A stretch of 64,000 nucleotides of DNA from Enterococcus devriesei (GCF_001885905.1 NZ_JXKM01000001.1:419989-483988), one strand, 5' to 3'. Positions 53,318 to 63,643 are shown, counted from the stretch's first letter. Program-made: numbers and translations. The notes: generated by a model not told the origin, from the letters alone.

Positions 53318-54244
53318 ATGAAAACAGCATTCTTGTTCAGCGGGCAAGGCGCGCAATATGTCGGCATGGGTAAAGAGTTATATCAGCAAGAAAAAAGCGT
53401 AAAGGAAACGTTTGAAGAGGCTAGTGATTTTTTAGGCTTTTCGATGGAAGAATTGTGCTTTGAAGAGAATGATCAGCTAAATGAAACCAAGTATACGCAG
53501 CCAGCGATCTTGACAGTCAGCACCGCCTTTTTACGAGTGTTGAAGGAAAAAGGTTTTCAAGCGGATGTCGTTGCGGGACTGAGCTTAGGGGAGTACACGG
53601 CCTTAGTTGCCTCAGGCGCATTAGTTTTTAGCGACGCTGTTCAGTTAGTTCATCAACGGGGACAATTTATGAGTGAAGCAGCCCCGACTGGTAGCGGGAA
53701 AATGGTAGCGGTCATGAATACAGACGCTGAAGTGATTGAAGCGTGTTGCCGTGAAGCCTCGGCTTTAGGAATTGTTTCACCAGCAAACTATAATACTCCG
53801 CAACAGATCGTGATTGGCGGCGAAGTCGCCGCAGTCGAAAAGGCGGAAGAATTATTGCAAGCGGCGGGAACAAAACGGATGATCCCGCTAAATGTCAGCG
53901 GTCCATTCCACACGGCATTGTTGGAACCAGCCAGCAAGCGATTAAACAAAGTCTTGCAGACAATTTCTTTTAAAGAAATGGAGCTTCCAGTCATTTCAAA
54001 CACTACCGCAAAAATAATGCCGCAAGCAGAAATCGTTTCGTTGCTGACGAAGCAAGTGATGTCGCCAGTGCGCTTTAGTGATAGTGTCATTACCTTGAAA
54101 GAGCTTGGTGTGACGCAATTGGTTGAGATTGGTCCAGGGAAAACATTAACTGGCTTTATCAAAAAAATTGACCGCAGCTTAGCTACTAGTCGAGTGGAAG
54201 ACGCCAAAACCTTGGCTGAGACGATTGACTTTTTAACTGAATGA
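53318..54244 (+). CDS. fabD: Malonyl-CoA:ACP transacylase (FabD)
   Basis: Loads malonate onto ACP. 308 residues. SGQGAQYVGMG at the N-terminus, the nucleophile Ser89 in GLSLGEYTAL (GxSxG) and the catalytic His in SGPFHTALL. ATG after TTAGGAG. Confidence 0.96.
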   Translation: MKTAFLFSGQGAQYVGMGKELYQQEKSVKETFEEASDFLGFSMEELCFEENDQLNETKYTQPAILTVSTAFLRVLKEKGFQADVVAGLSLGEYTALVASGALVFSDAVQLVHQRGQFMSEAAPTGSGKMVAVMNTDAEVIEACCREASALGIVSPANYNTPQQIVIGGEVAAVEKAEELLQAAGTKRMIPLNVSGPFHTALLEPASKRLNKVLQTISFKEMELPVISNTTAKIMPQAEIVSLLTKQVMSPVRFSDSVITLKELGVTQLVEIGPGKTLTGFIKKIDRSLATSRVEDAKTLAETIDFLTE

Positions 54245-54291
54245 TTGATCCGAATGATGAGATGAACAACCGAATGAATTAGGAGGTCCGA

Positions 54292-55023
54292 ATGGAATTA
54301 ACAAATAAAACTGTCTTTATTACCGGCAGCAGTCGCGGAATCGGCTGGGGCATCGCGAAAGCTTTCGCCAAAGCCGGCGCAAATATCGTTTTGAATGGTC
54401 GGAAAGAGATTCCGGCAGAAAAAATTGCTGAGATCGAAGCCTTTGGGGTAAAATGTACGACTATTTGCGGCGACATCAGTTCTTTTGAAGACGCAGGGAA
54501 AATGATCAAAGACTGTGAAACCAATTTAGGCACGATCGATGTCTTGATCAACAATGCGGGGATCACAAAAGACCAGCTGCTTTTACGAATGAAGCCGGAA
54601 GATTTTGACGCGGTATTAGACATCAACTTGAAGGGGACATTTAACATGACCCAACAAGTATTGAAACAAATGATGAAAAAACGTGCGGGCGTCATTATCA
54701 ATCTCTCCAGCGTTGTCGGCTTGATCGGCAATGTTGGTCAAAGCAACTATGCCGCCAGTAAGGCCGGTGTGATTGGTTTTACTAAAGCGGTCGCTAGAGA
54801 AGTCGCGCCCCGTGGGATCACGTGCAACGCGATCGCTCCAGGATTTATCAAAACAGATATGACAGATGAATTAAATGATAAAGTCAAAGAACAAATGGAA
54901 GGTCAAATTCCGCTGAAATGCTTCGGCAGTGTGGAAGACGTGGCAAATGCCGCGTTGTTCTTAGCGCAAAACAGCTACATCACCGGTCAAGTCTTGAACG
55001 TTGATGGCGGAATGGTCATGTAA
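54292..55023 (+). CDS. fabG: 3-oxoacyl-ACP reductase (FabG)
   Basis: An NADPH-dependent classical SDR of 243 residues: GSSRGIGWGIA cofactor site, NNAG, catalytic Ser in NLSSVVG, and YAASK. Reduces 3-ketoacyl-ACP in each elongation round. AGGAGG precedes the ATG. Confidence 0.96.
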   Translation: MELTNKTVFITGSSRGIGWGIAKAFAKAGANIVLNGRKEIPAEKIAEIEAFGVKCTTICGDISSFEDAGKMIKDCETNLGTIDVLINNAGITKDQLLLRMKPEDFDAVLDINLKGTFNMTQQVLKQMMKKRAGVIINLSSVVGLIGNVGQSNYAASKAGVIGFTKAVAREVAPRGITCNAIAPGFIKTDMTDELNDKVKEQMEGQIPLKCFGSVEDVANAALFLAQNSYITGQVLNVDGGMVM

Positions 55024-55040
55024 AGAAAGGACGGAAGAAA

Positions 55041-56267
55041 ATGAATCGTGTCGTAATTACAGGCTTTGGTGTTGCCTCACCAATTGGTAATGATGAAGAA
55101 ACATTTTTAAAGAATTTAAAAGCAGGAAATCATGGTTTTGGACCAATCACACGCTTTGATGCTAGTGAAACTGGCATTACTTTAGCTGGTGAAGTCAAAG
55201 AATTTCCTTTAGAAAAATATTTTGTTAAAAAAGATACGAAACGCATGGAAACATACTCACTGTATGCGATCTATTCAGCGCTTGAAGCGTTAGAAATGAG
55301 CGGGATTAACACGGAAGAAGAAGATATGCAACGTTTCGGCGTGATGATCGGTTCTGGTGTTGGAGGCTTAGGAACGATTCAAGACCAAGTCATCAAAATG
55401 GATGCTAAAGGACCGGGTCGTGTTTCACCAATGTTCGTCCCACTTGCTATCGTGAATATGGCGGCTGGAAATGTCGCGCTACGAATTGGAGCAAAGGGAA
55501 TTTGTACGAGTACCGTAACGGCTTGTGCCAGCGGAACGCATTCTATCGGTGAAGCCTTCCGTAATATTAAACACGGTTATTCCGATGTGATTATTGCCGG
55601 CGGGGCAGAGTCTTGTATCAATAAAATTGGGATTTCTGGCTTTGCGGCTTTAACGGCTTTAAGCACTTCAGAAGATCCGACACGCGCGTCAATTCCTTTT
55701 GATAAAGAGCGTGATGGCTTTGTAATGGGTGAAGGTGCTGGCGTTTTAGTGCTTGAATCGTTAGAACATGCCCAAAAACGCGGCGCGACTATTTTAGGCG
55801 AGATCGTTGGTTATGGCGCAACTTGTGACGCTTACCATATGACGGCACCGTCACCAGATGGTGAAGGCGCGGCTCGGGCAATTAAAGAAGCAGTCAAAGA
55901 AGCGGGGATTGAACCAGCAGAAGTCAATTACGTGAACGCTCATGGTACGAGTACCCAAGCAAATGACAAAGCAGAAAGTAAAGCAATTGAAGCGGCTTTG
56001 ACAGAAAATGCTTATGTCAGCAGTACAAAATCATTGACCGGACATTTATTAGGCGGAGCCGGCGGTGTGGAAGCCGTAGCATCACTGATGGCCTTGCAAC
56101 ATCAATTTATTCCACCAACTGCAAATATCCAAGAAGTCGATCCAGAAGTCAAAGCCAATGTTGTGATCAATGAAGCTAAAGAAACAGCTGTCAATTACGC
56201 AGTAAGCAATTCTCTAGGCTTTGGCGGACACAACGCTGTGATCTGCTTGAAACGCTGGGAGGCATAA
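55041..56267 (+). CDS. fabF: 3-oxoacyl-ACP synthase II (FabF)
   Basis: The elongating condensing enzyme, 408 residues. Catalytic Cys in VTACASGTHSIG, His in NAHGTSTQANDKAE and His in SLTGHLLGGAGG. Ends with NSLGFGGHNA. Only the chain-extension type is encoded here; the FabO-type enzyme needed for unsaturated chains in enterococci must be elsewhere. Confidence 0.96.
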   Translation: MNRVVITGFGVASPIGNDEETFLKNLKAGNHGFGPITRFDASETGITLAGEVKEFPLEKYFVKKDTKRMETYSLYAIYSALEALEMSGINTEEEDMQRFGVMIGSGVGGLGTIQDQVIKMDAKGPGRVSPMFVPLAIVNMAAGNVALRIGAKGICTSTVTACASGTHSIGEAFRNIKHGYSDVIIAGGAESCINKIGISGFAALTALSTSEDPTRASIPFDKERDGFVMGEGAGVLVLESLEHAQKRGATILGEIVGYGATCDAYHMTAPSPDGEGAARAIKEAVKEAGIEPAEVNYVNAHGTSTQANDKAESKAIEAALTENAYVSSTKSLTGHLLGGAGGVEAVASLMALQHQFIPPTANIQEVDPEVKANVVINEAKETAVNYAVSNSLGFGGHNAVICLKRWEA

Positions 56268-56269
56268 GC

Positions 56270-56728
56270 ATGGAAATCAATGAAGTCAAAGAACTGCTGA
56301 ATCAGTTTAACGAGTCAAACTTAACCGAGTTTGATTTGCGAGAAGGCAGCTTTGAATTGTATATGAATAAAAACCAAACGAGTCGTCAAACAGTGGCACC
56401 TGCACAACCGGAGCCGGTCACTGAGACAGCGGCACCAGTTCCAGCGGCTAACACAGAGGCAGAAAGTGCGCCGACTGTTACAAGCACTGGCGAAGGTCAA
56501 GTGATTACATCGCCGATCGTCGGAATCGTCTATTTACAGCCCTCACCAGAGCAACCAGCTTTTAAATCGGTGGGTGAGACGGTCAAACAAGGCGAGACGG
56601 TTTGTATCATTGAAGCAATGAAATTATTGAATGAGATCACTAGTGAATTCGATGGAACGATCACTGAAATCTTGGTTGAAAACGAAGATGTAGTTGAATA
56701 CGGGCAGCCTTTGTTCCGTATTAATTAA
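56270..56728 (+). CDS. accB: Biotin carboxyl carrier protein of acetyl-CoA carboxylase
   Basis: A 152-residue carrier. A short N-terminal domain is followed by a Pro/Ala/Thr/Glu-rich flexible linker (about 40-75) and the biotinyl domain with Lys118 in EAMKLL. GGAGG before the ATG lies inside the last fabF codons, so translation is coupled. Confidence 0.96.
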   Translation: MEINEVKELLNQFNESNLTEFDLREGSFELYMNKNQTSRQTVAPAQPEPVTETAAPVPAANTEAESAPTVTSTGEGQVITSPIVGIVYLQPSPEQPAFKSVGETVKQGETVCIIEAMKLLNEITSEFDGTITEILVENEDVVEYGQPLFRIN

Positions 56729-56750
56729 TTCAGATTGGAGCAAATAAGAT

Positions 56751-57173
56751 ATGTTAACGATTGAAGAAATTAAAGAAATCATCCCACATCGCTATCCGAT
56801 GTTATTGATTGATCGTGTAGAAGAATTAGAAGCAGGAAAAAGCATCAAAGCGAAGAAAAATGTTTCCGTCAATGAACCATTTTTCCAAGGACATTTTCCT
56901 CATGAACCTGTAATGCCGGGTGTATTAATTGTTGAAGCGATGGCCCAAGCCGGTGCGGTCGCATTATTATCAATGGAAGATTTTAAAGGGAAAACAGCTT
57001 ACTTTGGCGGGATCGATAAAGCGAAGTTCCGTAAAAAAGTAGTGCCTGGTGACACTTTAATCTTAGAAGTTGAATTAACAAAAGTCCGTTCTTCAGCTGG
57101 CTGCGGCAAAGGCATCGCCTATGTCGATGGTAAAAAAGTAGCCGAAGCAGAACTGACTTTCATGATTGGATAG
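56751..57173 (+). CDS. fabZ: 3-hydroxyacyl-ACP dehydratase FabZ
   Basis: A 140-residue hot-dog fold dehydratase. Catalytic His48 ([11 protein letters not shown]) and Glu62 (VEAMAQ) have the family spacing of 14. Placement inside the acc genes matches the FabZ (non-isomerising) paralogue of enterococci, as opposed to FabN. ATG after TTGGAG. Confidence 0.95.
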   Translation: MLTIEEIKEIIPHRYPMLLIDRVEELEAGKSIKAKKNVSVNEPFFQGHFPHEPVMPGVLIVEAMAQAGAVALLSMEDFKGKTAYFGGIDKAKFRKKVVPGDTLILEVELTKVRSSAGCGKGIAYVDGKKVAEAELTFMIG

Positions 57174-58544
57174 ATGCCGATGTTTTCAAAAATTTTGATC
57201 GCCAACCGTGGCGAGATCGCTGTCCGAATTATCCGTGCCTGTCGTGAATTAGGAATTCAGACAGTAGCGGTTTATTCTGAAGCGGATAAAGAAGCGTTAC
57301 ATACGGAAATGGCTGATGAAGCAATTTGTATCGGCCCTGCCCGTTCCAGTGAATCTTATTTGAATATGCAAGAGATTTTAAGTGCTGCGATCGTGACCAA
57401 TGCTGAAGCGATCCATCCAGGCTTTGGGTTCTTGTCCGAAAATAGTTTATTTGCGACGATGTGCGCCGAGTGCAATATTAAATTTATCGGACCTAGCGAA
57501 AAAACGATCGACGCGATGGGAAATAAAATCCATGCTCGTCAATTAATGCAAAAAGCCGGCGTCCCAGTGATTCCCGGTAGCGACGGCGCGATCGCCACAT
57601 TGGCAGAAGCCGAAGCGTTAGCTGAAAAAATCGGTTATCCAGTGATGCTGAAAGCGGCAGCAGGCGGTGGCGGAAAGGGGATTCGTAAAGTTCCGACCAA
57701 AAGCGAACTGGAAAAGAATTTCTTATCTGCAAAATCCGAAGCGAAAGCGGCTTTTGGTGACGACTCAATGTATATGGAAAAAATTATTTATCCAGCACGT
57801 CATATCGAGGTCCAAATTTTAGGTGATCAACAAGGCGACGTGATTCATTTAGGAGAACGGGATTGTTCATTGCAACGGAACAATCAAAAAGTCTTGGAAG
57901 AAGCACCCTCGGTAGTCATTGGCGAAGAAACTCGTAAAATGCTGGGGGATATCGCCGTCAAAGCGGGAAAAGCCGTCAATTATGAAAGTGCCGGAACGAT
58001 TGAATTTCTAAGAGATGAAGACGGAAGTTTTTATTTTATGGAAATGAACACGCGGATTCAAGTCGAACATCCGATTACGGAAATGGTGACTGGGATCGAT
58101 ATTGTCAAAAAACAAATCAAGATCGCGGCTGGTGAACCATTGGGCTTGAAGCAGTCTGATGTGACATTCCAGGGCCATTCTATTGAGTGCCGCATCAACG
58201 CGGAGAATCCGGCCTTCAATTTTGCGCCGTCTCCCGGCAAGATCAAAACCTTATTGTTGCCAAGCGGCGGGTTAGGTCTGCGAGTAGATAGCGCGATGTA
58301 CAGTGGGGTGACAATCCCGCCGTATTATGATTCAATGATTGCAAAGATCATCGTTCATGGTGAAGACCGTTTTGATGCATTGATGAAGATGCAGCGGGCA
58401 TTAGGGGAATTCGTTTCAGACGGAGTGATCACCAACGTTGAGTTTCAAATGGATCTAATCAGTCATCCAAGTGTCTTGTTTGGCGATTATGATACCAGCT
58501 TTTTACAAAAAACATTTTTACCTGAGTGGCAACAAAGCGAGTAG
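57174..58544 (+). CDS. accC: Biotin carboxylase subunit of acetyl-CoA carboxylase
   Basis: A 456-residue ATP-grasp enzyme: ILIANRGEIAVRI at the N-terminus, the glycine-rich AAAGGGGKGIR loop, EMNTRIQVEHP, and the biotin-carboxylase C-terminal domain. Begins directly after the fabZ stop. A second ATG two codons later (57180) gives the more usual N-terminus and could be the true start. Confidence 0.96.
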   Translation: MPMFSKILIANRGEIAVRIIRACRELGIQTVAVYSEADKEALHTEMADEAICIGPARSSESYLNMQEILSAAIVTNAEAIHPGFGFLSENSLFATMCAECNIKFIGPSEKTIDAMGNKIHARQLMQKAGVPVIPGSDGAIATLAEAEALAEKIGYPVMLKAAAGGGGKGIRKVPTKSELEKNFLSAKSEAKAAFGDDSMYMEKIIYPARHIEVQILGDQQGDVIHLGERDCSLQRNNQKVLEEAPSVVIGEETRKMLGDIAVKAGKAVNYESAGTIEFLRDEDGSFYFMEMNTRIQVEHPITEMVTGIDIVKKQIKIAAGEPLGLKQSDVTFQGHSIECRINAENPAFNFAPSPGKIKTLLLPSGGLGLRVDSAMYSGVTIPPYYDSMIAKIIVHGEDRFDALMKMQRALGEFVSDGVITNVEFQMDLISHPSVLFGDYDTSFLQKTFLPEWQQSE

Positions 58545-58555
58545 GAGGAATTTAG

Positions 58556-59425
58556 GTGGGACTTTTTAATAAGAAAAAAAACTACATTCGGATCAATCCT
58601 AACCGCGACAGTGCGCCGACAACGAAGCCAACTGTACCAGACGATATGTGGGCGAAGTGCCCGAATTGTAAACGAACATTGTACAAAAAAGAAATGGGCG
58701 CTGAAAAAGTTTGCCCGCATTGCGGCTACAGCTTTCGGATCAGTGCTTGGGAACGATTGGCGCTAACGATTGATGAAAAAAGCTTGATTGATTGGAACAA
58801 CGATTTACCTCAGAAAAATCCCATTGATTTTCCGGATTATTTAACGAAGATCGAAAAGACTCGTGAGACAACCGGTTTGGATGAGGCGGTTCTGACAGGA
58901 AAAGCCACGATCAATGGTGAAACTGTTGCTATCGGTGTGATGGATGCCAACTTTATTATGGGAAGTATGGGAACCGTCGTAGGGGAGAAAATTACTCGTC
59001 TATTTGAACAAGCTGTCAGCGAAAAATTACCAGTTGTACTGTTTACTGCTTCTGGTGGTGCTCGGATGCAAGAAGGGATCTTTTCTTTGATGCAGATGGC
59101 AAAAATCTCTGCGGCTGTGAAACGGCACAGCAATGCTGGGCTTTTATACATCACGGTCCTAACTGACCCAACGACTGGTGGGGTAACAGCCAGCTTCGCG
59201 ATGGAAGGGGATATTATTCTAGCTGAACCGCAAACCTTAGTCGGTTTTGCTGGACGTCGGGTTATTGAACAGACGATTCGTCAACAATTACCAGATGATT
59301 TCCAAAAAGCAGAATTTTTATTGCAGCATGGATTTATTGATCAAATCGTTCCTCGTTTAGAGCTGCGGGAACGTTTAACACAATTATTAGCGCTTCATCA
59401 ACAGAAAGGCTGGGGTGAGAAATGA
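58556..59425 (+). CDS. accD: Acetyl-CoA carboxylase carboxyltransferase beta subunit
   Basis: 289 residues. The N-terminal zinc ribbon has Cys35, 38, 53 and 56. The crotonase-like domain has [21 protein letters not shown] and [15 protein letters not shown] start with a perfect AGGAGG at 58543-58548. Overlaps accA by four bases. Confidence 0.96.
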   Translation: MGLFNKKKNYIRINPNRDSAPTTKPTVPDDMWAKCPNCKRTLYKKEMGAEKVCPHCGYSFRISAWERLALTIDEKSLIDWNNDLPQKNPIDFPDYLTKIEKTRETTGLDEAVLTGKATINGETVAIGVMDANFIMGSMGTVVGEKITRLFEQAVSEKLPVVLFTASGGARMQEGIFSLMQMAKISAAVKRHSNAGLLYITVLTDPTTGGVTASFAMEGDIILAEPQTLVGFAGRRVIEQTIRQQLPDDFQKAEFLLQHGFIDQIVPRLELRERLTQLLALHQQKGWGEK

Positions 59426-60207
59426 GTCTGACTGCTGGAGAAATTGTAAAATTAGCTCGACACCAAGAGCGCTTAACCAGCCTTGATTATTTCGAAAAAA
59501 TCTTTACTGATTTTCAGGAATTTCACGGGGATCGTTCGTTTGGTGATGATCCTGCAATCGTTGGCGGGATCGCCAAGCTTGCGGGAAACCCAGTCACGGT
59601 CGTCGGCATCCAAAAAGGCGCAAATCTGAAAGAAAATATGGATCGCAATTTTGGTCAACCGAATCCCGAAGGCTATCGCAAGGCATTACGCTTAATGAAG
59701 CAGGCGGAGAAATTCAATCGTCCGGTGATTTGTTTTGTAAACACGCCCGGTGCTTTTTGTGGGGTTGAAGCCGAAGAACGGGGAGAAGGCGAAGCGATTG
59801 CACGTAATTTGATGGAAATGTCGGATTTAAGTGTACCAATCATTTCGATTGTGACTGGTGAAGGCGGCAGTGGTGGAGCATTAGCTTTAGCTGTTGCTGA
59901 CGAAGTTTGGATGATGGAATACAGTATTTATGCGATTTTATCGCCAGAAGGCTTTGCCTCGATCCTTTGGAAGGATGGAAAGCGAGCTGATGAAGCAGCC
60001 GAGCTGATGAAAATCACCGCTGCTGAATTATTGGAGCTTGATGTGATCGATCGAGTGATTCCCGAAACGCTAAAAGGAAAAAAACTTAGCGAAGACAAAA
60101 TCATTCGCATGATGCAAAAGGCTTTAATTGAAAAGCTAACCGAGTTAGCAAGCTATTCAAAAGAAGAATTAATCGAGAAACGTTACCAACGTTTCCGTAA
60201 ATTTTAA
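59422..60207 (+). CDS. accA: Acetyl-CoA carboxylase carboxyltransferase alpha subunit
   Basis: 261 residues, the short Lactobacillales form. Contains [33 protein letters not shown] and [15 protein letters not shown] (oxyanion region). Last gene of the fab-acc operon; ATG overlaps the accD stop (ATGA). With AccD it transfers the carboxyl group from biotin to acetyl-CoA. Confidence 0.96.
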   Translation: MSLTAGEIVKLARHQERLTSLDYFEKIFTDFQEFHGDRSFGDDPAIVGGIAKLAGNPVTVVGIQKGANLKENMDRNFGQPNPEGYRKALRLMKQAEKFNRPVICFVNTPGAFCGVEAEERGEGEAIARNLMEMSDLSVPIISIVTGEGGSGGALALAVADEVWMMEYSIYAILSPEGFASILWKDGKRADEAAELMKITAAELLELDVIDRVIPETLKGKKLSEDKIIRMMQKALIEKLTELASYSKEELIEKRYQRFRKF

Positions 60208-60234
60208 GCGACGGCAGAAGCCACCGCTTTTTTT
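60206..60234 (+). terminator. fab-acc operon terminator
   Basis: AAGCG and GGC pair with GCC and CGCTT around a 4-nt loop, followed by seven T. Confidence 0.75.
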
Positions 60235-60326
60235 ATGCGTCAAAATGAATATAAATCTAATAGATACCATTTTTTCGCACAAATTTAAATAAATATTCAT
60301 TTATATCTAGAAATTATGAAATAATA

Positions 60327-60350
60327 TGCTATACTATTTTCAATATAGTA
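60327..60350 (+). promoter_or_regulatory. Promoter with overlapping palindrome, first binding-protein gene
   Basis: TGCTATACT (60327-60335) is an extended -10. The inverted repeat TACTAT-N7-ATAGTA (60332-60350) overlaps it and could be a repressor site. Confidence 0.55.
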
Positions 60351-60365
60351 AACGGAGGTATGTAA

Positions 60366-61172
60366 ATGAAAAAGATGATGAAGGTTGTTTTAGCGGGAGT
60401 AATTTTATTGTCATTAGCGGCATGCGGCAGCAAAGAAGAAGCGGATAAATTGGATACGATTAAAGATAAAGGTGTCATTAAGGTCGCCACGTCCCCGGAT
60501 TATGCGCCTTTTGGTTTTCATACGACGATTGACGGGAAAGACAAGATTGTCGGGGCAGATATAGAAATGGTTGAAGCAATCGCCAAAAAAATGGATGTCA
60601 AAGTGGATTGGGTCGATATGAGTTTTAATGCAGTTTTGGCGGCGGCCAAAGAAGGTAAAGCTGATATTGCCGTCTCAGCGATATCGGTAACTAGTGAGCG
60701 GGAAAAGAGCTTTGATTTCACGACAGATTATTATACCTCTCCACAAGTAATCGTGATTAATAAACAAAATGCTGACAAACTAAACTCAATCGAAAGTTTT
60801 GCGGGGAAACAAGTTGGGGCGCAAAAAGGAACAATTCAAGAAAATATCGTAAAACAGCAAATGAAAGATGCAAAATTAGTCTCAATCGAAAAGCTGCCAA
60901 ATATTTTTCTTGAAGTTAAAAATGGTTCGCTAGATGGACTAGTTGTAGAAAAAACCGTAGCTGATGCGTATGTGAATCAAAATCCAGAGCTGATGATTGC
61001 TGAAATCCCATTAAAAAGTATGAAGGAAGACTCTTTGTGCATTGCAGTGCCAAAAGGAAACGAGAAATTGGTGAAGGAGCTAGATAAACATATCAAAGAA
61101 ATGAAGGCGGATGGAACGATCGACAAAATGGTAGAAGAAAACAATCAGTTAGCGCAAAAAGGCGGAGAATAA
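60366..61172 (+). CDS. Amino-acid ABC transporter substrate-binding lipoprotein (first copy)
   Basis: A 268-residue family 3 solute-binding protein. The signal peptide with lipobox LAACG gives a lipidated Cys at about residue 20. The ligand cleft has SPDYAPFGFH, GADIEMVEAIAKK and TSEREKSFDFT, where Arg binds the amino-acid carboxylate. A polar amino acid (glutamine, glutamate, cystine or similar) is likely. It has its own promoter. No terminator was found before the next gene, so some readthrough is possible. Confidence 0.9.
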   Translation: MKKMMKVVLAGVILLSLAACGSKEEADKLDTIKDKGVIKVATSPDYAPFGFHTTIDGKDKIVGADIEMVEAIAKKMDVKVDWVDMSFNAVLAAAKEGKADIAVSAISVTSEREKSFDFTTDYYTSPQVIVINKQNADKLNSIESFAGKQVGAQKGTIQENIVKQQMKDAKLVSIEKLPNIFLEVKNGSLDGLVVEKTVADAYVNQNPELMIAEIPLKSMKEDSLCIAVPKGNEKLVKELDKHIKEMKADGTIDKMVEENNQLAQKGGE

Positions 61173-61228
61173 AAATATTTATTCATTCAAACGTTGCATA
61201 TATACACTAAAAATCAATTAATTTCACT

Positions 61229-61283
61229 GTGTATCGATATTTATACACTTTTTACTTGTTTTATGAAAATTTCATGCTATAAT
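61229..61283 (+). promoter_or_regulatory. Promoter region of the second binding-protein gene
   Basis: TTGTTT (61256-61261), 16-bp spacer, TATAAT (61278-61283) with a TG extension. Upstream is an inverted repeat GTGTAT-N8-ATACAC (61229-61248). Confidence 0.65.
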
Positions 61284-61337
61284 AAATTCATTGAAATAAG
61301 CTTTCAAAAATAATGACCTACATTAGGAGGAACCAGG

Positions 61338-62180
61338 ATGAAAAAGATTACCGGCATAGTTATGACATTATTAGCATTATTTACTTTAGCAGCATGTGGT
61401 GGAGGCAGCGATAAGACTGCAGATTCCTCATCAAATACAAAATCAGAAGACCAATTAGCAGCAATCAAAAAAGCGGGCGTCTTAAAAGTCGCTACTTCAG
61501 CTGACTACGCCCCATTTGAATTCCATACAATGGTAGATGGCAAAGATAAAATTGTTGGGGCAGATATTGACTTAGTCAATGCGATCGCCAAAGAACTAGG
61601 CGTGAAAGCGGAAGTTTCTGATATGAGTTTTAATACGGTCTTGGCTTCATTAAAAGAAGGTAAATCAGATATCGCGATTTCAGCCATCTCAGCAACGAAG
61701 GAACGGAAAGAACAATTTAACTTTACAGATAACTACTACAATCCACCACAAGTTTTGATCATCAACAAAAAAAATCAAGACAAGTTTACGAGTGTTGATG
61801 CATTGAAAGATAAAAATGTCGGCGCCCAAAAAGGCTCGATTCAAGAAGACATCGTGAAGACACAGCTTAAAGATTCAAAACTTGTTTCAATCGAAAAAGT
61901 ACCGAACATGGTGATTGAAGTAAACAGCGGATCATTAGACGCAATGGTTGTTGAAAAAACAATCGCTGAGTCTTATGTAGAACAAAATCCAGATTTAATG
62001 ATCGCTAACATTGATTTAAAAGCCTCTGATGATGAAGCTTTTGCAATTGCATTACCAAAAGGTAGCGATCAATTCCAAACTGAATTAAATAAAATTATCA
62101 AAAAATTAAGTGACGAAGGCAAGATTGATGAATTTGTAAAACAAAACCATGAACTAGCCGAAAAATCAGCGAAAGAATAG
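61338..62180 (+). CDS. Amino-acid ABC transporter substrate-binding lipoprotein (second copy)
   Basis: A 280-residue paralogue of the preceding protein, with matching blocks in order: SADYAPFEFH, GADIDLVNAIAKEL, ATKERKEQFNFT, GAQKGSIQEDIVK and VVEKTIAESYVEQNP. Lipobox LAACG near residue 20. The two copies likely arose by tandem duplication and may differ in ligand. AGGAGG before ATG; the permease gene follows within 12 bases. Confidence 0.92.
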   Translation: MKKITGIVMTLLALFTLAACGGGSDKTADSSSNTKSEDQLAAIKKAGVLKVATSADYAPFEFHTMVDGKDKIVGADIDLVNAIAKELGVKAEVSDMSFNTVLASLKEGKSDIAISAISATKERKEQFNFTDNYYNPPQVLIINKKNQDKFTSVDALKDKNVGAQKGSIQEDIVKTQLKDSKLVSIEKVPNMVIEVNSGSLDAMVVEKTIAESYVEQNPDLMIANIDLKASDDEAFAIALPKGSDQFQTELNKIIKKLSDEGKIDEFVKQNHELAEKSAKE

Positions 62181-62192
62181 AGGGTATCTGTT

Positions 62193-62882
62193 TTGGATTT
62201 TTCATTTTTAAATAAATACTTATCTTATTTCATTTCCGGCGCGGGAATTACTGTGGGTATCTCGCTGGTAACAGTCTGTTTAGGGACACTGATCGGCTTA
62301 GCGATGGCTTTGTTAAAATTATCAAAACATAAACCTTTAAATTGGTTAGCAAATATTTACATCGAAGTGCTACGTGGCACTCCGATGTTATTACAAATTA
62401 CAATCGGTTTTTTGATCCTACAAGGTTTCTTTCCTTCGAAGGATTTAGACGTCGGTGTTCTATCGGTTGGTGTCAATCGGTTGTTTCCTGGGATGATTAT
62501 TTTATCCTTAAACTCAGGAGCCTACGTGGCGGAGATCATTCGTGGCGGGATTACCGCCGTCAATTTTGGTCAAACGGAAGCGGCCCATTCTTTAGGGCTA
62601 CGTCCAGCTCAAACAATGCGGTATGTGATTTTACCACAAGCGCTAAGAAATATTTTACCACCTTTAGGCAATGAATTTGTTACTTTGATCAAGGACTCTT
62701 CTTTACTAGCAACGATCGGAATCAATGAATTGATGGGTTCAGCTCAAATTGTTGTATCGAACTCTTATATTCCATTAGAACCTTTGATTGTGGCGGCGGG
62801 ACTTTATTTTGTGATGACCTTCATCACCTCGCGTCTGCTGAACCTATGGGAGAAAAAACTTGGCAAAGGCTACCAACGATAA
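62193..62882 (+). CDS. Amino-acid ABC transporter permease
   Basis: A 229-residue HisM/GlnP-type permease with about five helices. The EAA loop is in GQTEAAHSLGLRP-x-QTMRYVILPQA. TTG start with AGAGGG about 8 bases upstream; no better start is present. One permease gene suggests a homodimer in the membrane. Confidence 0.93.
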   Translation: MDFSFLNKYLSYFISGAGITVGISLVTVCLGTLIGLAMALLKLSKHKPLNWLANIYIEVLRGTPMLLQITIGFLILQGFFPSKDLDVGVLSVGVNRLFPGMIILSLNSGAYVAEIIRGGITAVNFGQTEAAHSLGLRPAQTMRYVILPQALRNILPPLGNEFVTLIKDSSLLATIGINELMGSAQIVVSNSYIPLEPLIVAAGLYFVMTFITSRLLNLWEKKLGKGYQR

Positions 62883-62900
62883 GCGTAGAGGTGAAAAATA

Positions 62901-63635
62901 ATGACAGAAGCATTGATTCAAATTGAACATTTAAATAAAAAATTTGGTGACAACGAAGTATTGAAAGATATTTCAGCAGAAATTACACCAGGTGAAGTGG
63001 TTGTAATCATTGGCCCATCCGGTTCGGGTAAAAGTACCTTTTTACGTTGTGTCAATTTATTAGAGGTTCCAACCTCTGGAACGATTAAATTTGAAGGTAC
63101 CGATATTACAGATAAGAAAAATGATATTTTTAAGACACGGGAAAAAATGGGAATGGTTTTCCAACAGTTCAATCTATTTCCTAATATGACGGTGTTGGAC
63201 AATATTATGTTGTCACCAATAAAGGTTAAAGGCTTGGCGAAAGCAGAAGCAGAAATCATTGCCAAAGAACTATTGGAAAAAGTCGGCTTATCAGAAAAAG
63301 CGGATGCTTATCCGCAATCGTTATCCGGCGGACAGCAACAACGGATCGCAATCGCACGAGCATTAGCGATGCAGCCAGACGTAATGCTCTTTGATGAACC
63401 TACATCAGCACTCGATCCTGAAATGGTTGGGGACGTTCTAGAAGTTATGCAGCAGTTGGCCAAAGAAGGCATGACCATGATGATCGTGACTCATGAAATG
63501 GGTTTTGCCAAAGAAGTCGGCGACCGTGTGATCTTTATGGACGGTGGCGTGATCGTTGAAGAAGGTACTCCAGAAGAAGTCTTCGACCATACAAAAAATT
63601 CACGAACCATCGACTTTTTATCCAAAGTATTATAA
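62901..63635 (+). CDS. Amino-acid ABC transporter ATP-binding protein
   Basis: A 244-residue GlnQ/HisP-type ATPase: Walker [11 protein letters not shown]-loop VFQQFNLF, signature LSGGQQQR, Walker [15 protein letters not shown] and the switch His in VTHEMGFA. Last gene of the transporter operon. Confidence 0.95.
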   Translation: MTEALIQIEHLNKKFGDNEVLKDISAEITPGEVVVIIGPSGSGKSTFLRCVNLLEVPTSGTIKFEGTDITDKKNDIFKTREKMGMVFQQFNLFPNMTVLDNIMLSPIKVKGLAKAEAEIIAKELLEKVGLSEKADAYPQSLSGGQQQRIAIARALAMQPDVMLFDEPTSALDPEMVGDVLEVMQQLAKEGMTMMIVTHEMGFAKEVGDRVIFMDGGVIVEEGTPEEVFDHTKNSRTIDFLSKVL

Positions 63636-63643
63636 AACCCTCG

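Noticed and set aside
53788-54207. 139-codon open frame antisense to fabD
   Set aside because: Shadow of a certain gene; no ribosome site, no family features.
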